Source: Alphaproteobacteria bacterium 46_93_T64
GTDB taxonomy: Bacteria > Pseudomonadota > Alphaproteobacteria > Sneathiellales > Sneathiellaceae
Reading direction: 5' to 3'
Assembly: GCA_002163135.1 (NCBI GenBank)
Contig: MAAN01000040.1
Span: 1 to 54,491 of the forward strand
DNA length: 54,491 nucleotides
This document shows, piece by piece, positions 44,939-51,900 of the stretch. The translations under genes were made by a program, and so were the position numbers. Positions within the stretch are counted from its first letter, which is position 1. Each line of letters opens with the position of its first letter. The notes beneath the pieces are model-generated. The model ran no database searches, was not told the origin of the DNA, and saw only the letters and a program-made list of their open reading frames with translations.

Positions 44939-46099
44939 TTAACGGAACAGACCCAGAATAGACTGAGACGCAGCGTTTGCAATTGAGAGAGACTGGATGC
45001 CCAGCTGCTCTTTCGTTTGCTCTGATTGCAACTTGGCAGAAACTTCAGCCAAGTTAGCATCAACCAGAATGCCAAGACCTTCTTCAAGAGTATCGGACAG
45101 AACCTGCGTAAATTCGGCCTGACTTTCTAATCTGTTGGAGAAGGTACCCAGTGAAGTCAAGATACCACCAATTGCTGTTTTCGCACCATCAAGTGCAGCA
45201 ACAGCACCACCGCCAGCGGTGTTGTTGACGGTTATACCACCGGCAGCGACACCTGTAACGTCAACCGTTACTGCCTGGCCGGCCGCAAAGATTGAAATTG
45301 TTCCGTCGTCGGCTATATCAACAGTCAAGCCTTGTTCCCGCATAACGTCAGCAAGTTGACCGACATGTGTGCCAGTTGAGGCACCACCTTGGTCAATAGT
45401 GACTGCGTGAACAAATACACCGTTTGCTTCATCAACAGATTCTGTAAGAGTTTGACCGCCAGCGTTATCAACAAATTCGAAAATATGTGTTTCACCGCCG
45501 TAGGCCACTGCAATATGATCACTGGTCGCAGCAAACGCTGCAGTATTATCCAATGTTAATTCTGCATGCGTACCTGCTAGATCCAGACCTGCAATACCCA
45601 GGCCGGTTGTGCTGGCGTCAACGGCAGTAAAAGAAACGGTTGAGCCACTTAGGCCCGTTACAACATTCAATGAAGCTGTTGTCGTTCCGTTATCCAAAAC
45701 ATTGATGCCGTTAAATTCAGTAGAAGCAACAATTGTTTCAATCTGTGCGAGCATTTCATTGGCTTCATCTTGCAGAATAGAAGTATCAAGGCCTTCATTG
45801 AGGGCTTGGTTTACTTTACTTTGCAAATCGGTCAGCTGATCAGAAATCGCTGTTGCACCTGACATTGCCATACTCATAGAAGCAGAACCGAAGTTCAAAC
45901 CTTCTTGAATTGCTTTCAGGCCACCAATATCACCGCGCATACCTTGTGAAATCACGAAAGTCGACGGATCGTCTGTTGCACTACCAACTTTCAAGCCAGA
46001 TTGAATCTGGTTCTGAATGGTAGAAAGGTTGCTTTGAGTGGAAGAGAGTGACCGCAGTGCGGCCATAGCATTGGCATTCGTGTTTACTGAAAAAGCCAT
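44939..46099 (-). CDS. Flagellin 2
   Basis: A 386-residue flagellin. N-terminus MAFSVNTNANAMAALRSLSSTQ and C-terminus EQTKEQLGIQSLSIANAASQSILGLFR are almost the same as in flagellin 3; the Thr/Gly/Ala-rich middle (about 150-300) differs. It has one Tyr (VAYGGETHIFEF) and no Cys. The ATG follows GAGGA and the conserved structured leader described at 46103-46190. Its 3' hairpin is also shared with flagellin 3, so the whole unit was duplicated. Confidence 0.97.
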   Translation of the reverse strand: MAFSVNTNANAMAALRSLSSTQSNLSTIQNQIQSGLKVGSATDDPSTFVISQGMRGDIGGLKAIQEGLNFGSASMSMAMSGATAISDQLTDLQSKVNQALNEGLDTSILQDEANEMLAQIETIVASTEFNGINVLDNGTTTASLNVVTGLSGSTVSFTAVDASTTGLGIAGLDLAGTHAELTLDNTAAFAATSDHIAVAYGGETHIFEFVDNAGGQTLTESVDEANGVFVHAVTIDQGGASTGTHVGQLADVMREQGLTVDIADDGTISIFAAGQAVTVDVTGVAAGGITVNNTAGGGAVAALDGAKTAIGGILTSLGTFSNRLESQAEFTQVLSDTLEEGLGILVDANLAEVSAKLQSEQTKEQLGIQSLSIANAASQSILGLFR

Positions 46100-46102
46100 T
46101 AT

Positions 46103-46190
46103 ATAATCCTCATTCTAGAGTTGTCGCTATGCGACGTACGCAGCTCGTTTGAGCCTCGGTTCACTTTGAAACCGTGATTGGACTATCGAC
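46103..46190 (-). promoter_or_regulatory. Structured leader RNA of flagellin 2
   Basis: Read toward the gene, the leader holds three hairpins. The first is CGGTT/AACCG around TCAAAGTG, the second GGCTC/GAGCT around AAAC (one G-U), and the third GTCGC/GCGAC around ATA. The shine-dalgarno GAGGA follows the third. The same three occur before flagellin 3. An upstream element GTCGATAG is also shared. FlbT of Caulobacter binds flagellin leaders, so this is a plausible target. Confidence 0.7.
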
Positions 46191-46500
46191 TTGAAGAGCT
46201 TAACAACTTCTTAATCGGTTGTATTTGCGGATCCAATTAGAATGAGGTTTTCATATATTATTAGTCTAACTATTTGATAATAAACATATAAAAATATTTA
46301 TTATTTTTTTATATCTCGCTATAATTGTATTTAAGTAATTTATTAAATTAGGAATAAAATAATATAATTGCCGCTACGGTATATTCTAAGGAGAAATGGC
46401 AGAATTTGGAGGATTTGGAGATGATTTCAATTTTTCCAATCTATTTTCCATCTTCCGAATCAAGTGCTAACGTATCAATACAGAAAGCTATTGATTGCCC
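46191..46500. other. AT-rich gap before flagellin 2 leader
   Basis: About 300 very AT-rich bases between the flaF copy 3 terminator and the flagellin 2 leader. No ORF with a plausible start, and no sigma-54 GG-N10-GC site was seen. The flagellin 2 promoter should be here. Confidence 0.4.
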
Positions 46501-46530
46501 AAAAAAAATAGGGCCCCGTTTAAGGGCCCT
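46501..46530 (-). terminator. Intrinsic terminator after flaF copy 3
   Basis: On the minus strand AGGGCCC and GGGCCCT form a 7-bp GC-rich stem around TTAAACG, followed by A and eight T residues. It ends the flagellin 3-flaF unit, so flagellin 2 needs its own promoter. Confidence 0.88.
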
Positions 46531-46567
46531 GTTTATAAAATGAATTTTGTGTTGAAAAGAGGCCTGT

Positions 46568-46987
46568 TCAGGCTACCGCTTGCTTGAAGTCCTGTGTTTC
46601 AGCGTTTTGATGCGACGGCTCTTTAGTGCGGGCGTTGCGGTTTGATTGGGACAGGCCCTGCATGATGTCTTTGTTCACATCGATTAAGGGACCGAGATCG
46701 ATTTCGCCGCGAATGGCTTCTGCGCTCAGTTTCTCAACCCAGATAGCGAGAGAGATGAGACCGGCTTTTATATGGACATCCAATTTATTTTGTTCAGAAA
46801 TTAGATCCGTCTTTAACGTGAGCCATAATTGTGAATTTCTGAATGCGGCGCGAATGCGATCCGTTGGGGCTGCGTTGCTAGACATTGCTTGCTCTAGTTC
46901 GCGTGTGATCTCCGCGAATAAGCGATATTCAGTTTGTGAAGGTTTTTCTGTCGCCGAATTGGCTCTTTTGTACGCGTCATACTGCAT
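46568..46987 (-). CDS. flaF: FlaF flagellin regulator (copy 3)
   Basis: A 139-residue FlaF. YDAYKRANSATEKPSQTEYRLFAEITRELEQA and NSQLWLTLKTDLISEQNKLDVHIKAGLISLAIWVEKLS are the family blocks. GGAG lies before the ATG. It follows flagellin 3 after a hairpin and precedes a strong terminator. Together with copy 2 it shows that the flagellin-flaF pair duplicated as a unit. Confidence 0.92.
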   Translation of the reverse strand: MQYDAYKRANSATEKPSQTEYRLFAEITRELEQAMSSNAAPTDRIRAAFRNSQLWLTLKTDLISEQNKLDVHIKAGLISLAIWVEKLSAEAIRGEIDLGPLIDVNKDIMQGLSQSNRNARTKEPSHQNAETQDFKQAVA

Positions 46988-47056
46988 TGACCTACTCCTG
47001 TTCCTTGAAAGTTAATCAGGATTGAAATGAAATATTTCCAAAAGTTGGAAAAGAGA

Positions 47057-47082
47057 AGGCGACCTTTATCAAGGCCGCCTTC
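47057..47082 (-). terminator. Hairpin after flagellin 3
   Basis: A 9-bp stem with one G-U pair, at the same place and with nearly the same sequence as the hairpin after flagellin 2 (the change GGCC to GGTC keeps pairing). It is 14 bases after the stop and before flaF copy 3. Confidence 0.6.
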
Positions 47083-47095
47083 ATCATTTGGCTGA

Positions 47096-48244
47096 TTAAC
47101 GGAATAGACCCAGGATAGACTGAGACGCTGCGTTTGCAATCGAGAGAGACTGGATGCCCAGCTGCTCTTTCGTTTGCTCTGATTGCAACTTGGCTGAAAC
47201 TTCTGCCAAGTTTGCGTCAACCAGAATACCAAGACCTTCTTCAAGAGTATCTGACAGAGTTTGAGTAAAATCTGCCTGACTTTCTAGCCTGTTGGAGAAG
47301 GTACCAAGGGTGGTCAATATCGTACCAATCGCCGTCTTGGCTGCGTCAAGCACCGTGGTCGCGGCACCGCCGACATTATCTGTGGCGGTAATTGTACCGG
47401 CCGCAAGTGTCGATGTCGCCGTTGTTGCAACACCGGCCGCAAAGACAGATATTGTGCCGTCTTCGGCAATATCAACGGAGAGGCCTGAATCCCGCATAAC
47501 GGCTGCCAAGTCACCAACATGTTCACCAGTTGAAGCATTAGAGTCGATCGTTACAACATGAACAAACGTACCATTTGCTTCGTCAACTGAGGAGGCTGGT
47601 GTGCCACCATTTTCGTCAAGGAATTCGAAAATGTGTGTTTCGGTACCATACGCAATTGTCACTGTATCCGCAGCTGCAAAGACAGCTGTATTATCCAGTG
47701 TCATCTCTGAATGGACACCCGCAAGATCAAGAGCTGTTAAGCCAAGACCAGCTACCGTTGCATCGACCGCAGTAAGTGTGACGGTTGCACCGCCAAGACC
47801 TGTTAGGACGTTCAAGTCAGCTGTCGTTGCACCATTATCAATTAGGTTGATGCTGTTAAACTCGGTGGAGCCCACGATAGTCGTGATCTGTGCGATCATT
47901 TCATCAGCTTCTGTTTGCAGAACAGCCGTATCAAGTCCTTCATTCAGGGCTTGAGTAACTTTTGTCTGTAAGTCAGTGAGCTGATCAGAGATAGCAGTTG
48001 CACCAGAGAGGGCCATACTTACCGTCGCTGAACCGAAGTTCAAACCTTCTTGAACTGCTTTTAGAGCACCAATGTCACCGCGCATCCCTTGTGAAATCAC
48101 GAAGGTAGACGGATCGTCCGTCGCCCCACCAACTTTCAAGCCAGATTGAATCTGGTTTTGAATGTCGCTCAAAGTGTTTTGAGTTGAAGAGAGTGACCGC
48201 AGGGCAGCCATTGCATTGGCATTAGTGTTTACTGAAAAAGCCAT
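47096..48244 (-). CDS. Flagellin 3
   Basis: A 382-residue flagellin, very close to flagellin 2 in the first 140 and last 80 residues and diverged between. Core blocks are MAFSVNTNANAMAALRSLSSTQNTLSDIQNQIQSGLKVG and DDPSTFVISQGMRGDIGALKAVQEGLNFGS. One Tyr is in the middle domain. The variable part is rich in Ala, Thr and Val, giving possible O-glycosylation sites. It has the conserved leader and its own flaF downstream. Confidence 0.97.
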   Translation of the reverse strand: MAFSVNTNANAMAALRSLSSTQNTLSDIQNQIQSGLKVGGATDDPSTFVISQGMRGDIGALKAVQEGLNFGSATVSMALSGATAISDQLTDLQTKVTQALNEGLDTAVLQTEADEMIAQITTIVGSTEFNSINLIDNGATTADLNVLTGLGGATVTLTAVDATVAGLGLTALDLAGVHSEMTLDNTAVFAAADTVTIAYGTETHIFEFLDENGGTPASSVDEANGTFVHVVTIDSNASTGEHVGDLAAVMRDSGLSVDIAEDGTISVFAAGVATTATSTLAAGTITATDNVGGAATTVLDAAKTAIGTILTTLGTFSNRLESQADFTQTLSDTLEEGLGILVDANLAEVSAKLQSEQTKEQLGIQSLSIANAASQSILGLFR

Positions 48245-48245
48245 A

Positions 48246-48340
48246 ATATATAATCCTCATTCTAGAGTTGTCGCTATGCGACGGACACGGCTCGTTTGAG
48301 CCTTGGCTTACTTTGAAGCCGAGGACCACTATCGACAAAA
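48246..48340 (-). promoter_or_regulatory. Structured leader RNA of flagellin 3
   Basis: The three hairpins of the flagellin 2 leader recur. In the first, GGCTT pairs with AAGCC, where flagellin 2 has GGTTT with gAACC: a T-A pair has become C-G with both sides changed, while the loop CAAAGT is kept. The second is a full GGCTC/GAGCC and the third GTCGC/GCGAC is identical. GTCGATAG lies upstream, as for flagellin 2. GAGGA precedes the ATG. Confidence 0.72.
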
Positions 48341-48344
48341 AGTG

Positions 48345-48880
48345 TTAACATATAATAAAACACTAATTAATTGATTTGCTAATTAATTATATCTTATAAT
48401 TAGTGTATTATATATTTACGTATATATAATAAGTGTCAAATCACGACAAATGCGCCGTTTTTTGACGTTAGGATATTCTGCCAAAGGGCTCCAATTTTTG
48501 AAAAGAAACGGAACAATTAAGAGAGTCTGTTGGAAAAATTCGGATCTTCAGGACGGATTCGACAAAACTGATCGTCAATTAATCCAGAAATCGCTGATCA
48601 CGTGATGAGGTCTTTCTTAAGAGGGATGATCCGGGCGATTCTCATGTGTAAATGCTTATATTTGAGAATGGCAATTTTCAGAACCCAAAATTGCTTCAGA
48701 ATAGGTGCCAGTTTTACCTGAATTCGCTCCTTATATATATAAAGTAGAGTTGAGTGACTGATGCATACCCTATAAGGGCGATAAAATTTGAAGATAAATT
48801 CGATAAAATTGTAAAAAAAAGTATCTTTCACCCATTTGAGGTATGACAACGTTTTTCCCAATCACTACATTCACCGACAA
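48345..48880. other. AT-rich divergent intergenic region
   Basis: Over 500 bases separate the flagellin 3 leader from the RTX gene leader. The first part is extremely AT-rich and presumably carries the flagellin promoter. I see no gene: an 87-codon minus-strand frame at 48598-48861 has no good start site and is hydrophobic low-complexity. No clear sigma-54 site. Confidence 0.4.
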
Positions 48881-48888
48881 TCATATGT

Positions 48889-48942
48889 GCGCTTTTTAAT
48901 GAGCGCCGACAAATTTTGGGATTGTCGCCTGCTTAATAGGCG
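48889..48942 (+). promoter_or_regulatory. Hairpin series in the RTX gene leader
   Basis: Three successive inverted repeats precede the RTX start: GCGC/GCGC (48889-48906), CGACAA/TTGTCG (48907-48927) and CGCCT/AGGCG (48926-48942). The last two share two bases, so they could exclude each other. GGGAAAG follows, about ten bases before the ATG. Confidence 0.4.
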
Positions 48943-48962
48943 GATTGGGAAAGATAGATATT

Positions 48963-51900
48963 ATGGCTAAATCAGAAAACGGCATTGTAAGTGGAAGTAC
49001 AGACGGCACAACTGTAGCGGTTGAGGCTGGGCAAAACATTTTACTCGATGTGACAAGTCCTGATCTTGTCGTATTTTCGCAAGACGGCAGTGACCTGATT
49101 ATCACCTCCATCGCGGATGGTAGTAAAATTGAACTGGAAGGCTTCTTCTCGCAAGCCGCTAGCGAACTTCCTCCTCAACTAACACTTTCCGACGGTTCTG
49201 TTATTACAGCAGCTGACGTTACTGGGTTGGTCGAAGCCTTCGATCCAGGTGCAGTAGCGCCTGCGGCCGGTGGTGCTGGTGGTGCTGGTGGCGGTGGTGC
49301 CAGCTTCGATGCCTACGGCGATGATGGTATCGGTGACGGCATTGGTATCTCAGGTCTGCTTGATCCAACAGCATTAGGTTTCCCAGCCGATGAGCCAATT
49401 GAAGAACTTGTAGCCCTTCCAGGTCAACCACAATTCCTTCTGAACGAAATTGGTCTCGGAACTGATCTCTTCGGCAGCGGTGAAGAAAAAAGAGAAAGCG
49501 TTAGCGATCTAGAAGAGCAGATGATCGCATTTGATAATGCCAATGTTGATGCATTCCTTGAGTTCGCCTCTGGTGAGCAAGTTGATTTTCTTGAACTTCG
49601 CAACAATACAGATTCAAATCAGTCCACTGGCGGTAATGGCCCATCAACAGTTGGCGAAGGTGTTACTACCATTTCCATCATTGGCCCAGAGGGAGAGCCA
49701 GTTTCTTTCGATCTCCCAAATGTAACGGTTCCTTCCGGCGGCCATCTTCTGATTTTACAATCTGATCCGAGTGATGAAGAAGGCTCTGAAGTTTCAACGC
49801 TGTTCCTTGTGTTCAATGCAGACGGCGATATTCTTCAAGCGGGCGCGTTGAACGGTTCTGATGATTGGCCAATGGGCAATGACACAACTGAGCCAGTTGG
49901 TGTTCTTGTAACTTGGTCTTTGGGCGGCGGTAATGTCGGTGAAATTGACACATTCCTTGCCAATGGAGCTCTGTTTGAGCCTCTTATTCTGAATGATAAC
50001 TGGGTAGGCGTTCCTGAAGAAGCTGCAACTCTTGATATCTTTGGCGATAGCGCGACATTCAGCGGCCAAATTTCAACTCAAGAAGTTGTAAGTGAGCCAA
50101 TTTTTGATGCCTATGCTCCTGTAACGCTGGCTGATTTGGTTGCGGCAGGTCCACTCGGCGAAGATTTCTTCCACGATATTCCTGTAAATAACATTTTTGC
50201 CCGTGTTGATAATTTTGATTCTGACACAGCAGGCGACTGGACAACTGGCCTTACGCCAACTGCTGGTTTGGTGAACGATGCTTTCGATCCAAACCCACAA
50301 GATCCATATAACGATGATATGAACCCTGGCCAGCCGACTGGTCCGGAAGCAAATGAAGACGAACTCGATCCTGAAAATGAAGTTCTGGATAACAATGGCC
50401 AAAACGTCATTATCGTTGGCGAAAACGAAGATGGTTTCCTTAATACCGTAACAGGTGCGATTGAAGGCGGACGTGCGCAAGACTTCCTGATCGGTGGTGC
50501 TGGCAACGATATGCTCGACGGCGGCGCGCATAACGATTACCTCGATGGCGGCGCTGGTAACGACATGCTGTATGGCAGCTCTGGCGGCGATGTTCTGATC
50601 GATGATCAAGGCAACGACATTCTAGTTGGTGGTTCTGGTACAGACGTGATCTTTGGTCGTCGCGGCCCAGGTGAAGAAATGACTGGCGGCTACGGCAACG
50701 ACATCAAGTCAATAGATTCCATGAGCGGTGGCTACGGCAACGACAGTACCGAAATTGGCAATGAAGACGGCGGATTTGAATACGGCACTGGCGATCTTCT
50801 GATCGGTGACGATCTGTTTGTCGGCGGCTATGGTAACGAAACCATGAACGGTGGCTACGGTAACGAATCCCCAGAGCCAACTATAAGCTTCATGTCAGGC
50901 GGTTATGGTAATGATGGCGGCTTCGGCGATCCACAAGACTACATGCGCGACATCATTGTTGCTGGTGACGGCAGCGATGTGATCTTTGGTGATAATGCTG
51001 ATGTTCCTGATTATCTTTTGGACGATATTGCGGATCTTCACTGGGAGATTTGGTCCGAAGCGGCATACTATAATACATACAATTTCGTTTACATGATGCG
51101 TGACAATGTCCAGTTTTATTATGGCGGCGCAGACCTGATCTATGGCGGTTGGGGCGACGATGTAATCTTCGGTCAAGGCGGGGATGATTTGATCCTTGCG
51201 GGCCATGGTGACGATGTTGTCGCTGGTGGTACTGGCAATGACATCATGCGCGGTAATTCTGGTTATGACAGTCTGTATGGCGGTTACGGCAACGACATCA
51301 TGTATGGCGATGCCCAAAACGACTTCATGCAAGGTAATGAAGACGACGACACCATGTACGGCGGTACTGGCTACGACGAAATGTATGGTGGTTCTGGTGA
51401 AGACATCATGTATGGCAATGACCAGAGCGATGACATGTACGGTAACAGCGGTGCCGACATCATGTACGGCGGTACTGGTTATGATGACATGTATGGCGGG
51501 TCTGGCGAAGACATCATGTATGGCGGTGCGCAAAGCGATGACATGTACGGCGGATCTCAGGACGACATCATGTACGGTGGCACCGGTTACGACGAGATGT
51601 ACGGTCAAAGCGGTGCCGACATCATGTATGGCCAGAGTAATGACGACACCATGCTTGGCGGTACTGGCAACGACCTCATGTATGGCGGCAGTGGTGATGA
51701 TGCTATGTCCGGCGGCGACAATAACGACGTTATGTATGGCGGCAGTGGTAATGATGGCATGTCCGGCAACGATGACGAAGACATCATGTACGGCGGCTCT
51801 GGCGATGATTACATGTTTGGTGGCAATCATGACGACAGCATGTACGGCGGCACTGGCAACGACTTCATGGACGGTGAAGCTGGCGAAGATCTGATGTATG

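Noticed and set aside
46141-46240. Sigma-28 or sigma-54 promoter for flagellin 2
   Set aside because: GTCGATAG resembles a sigma-28 -10 box, but no TAAA lies at the right distance in either leader, and no GG-N10-GC was found. It is kept only as a shared element.
48598-48861. 87-codon minus-strand frame between flagellin 3 and the RTX gene
   Set aside because: No ribosome binding site, AT-driven composition rich in Phe, Ile, Lys and Tyr, and no recognisable domain.
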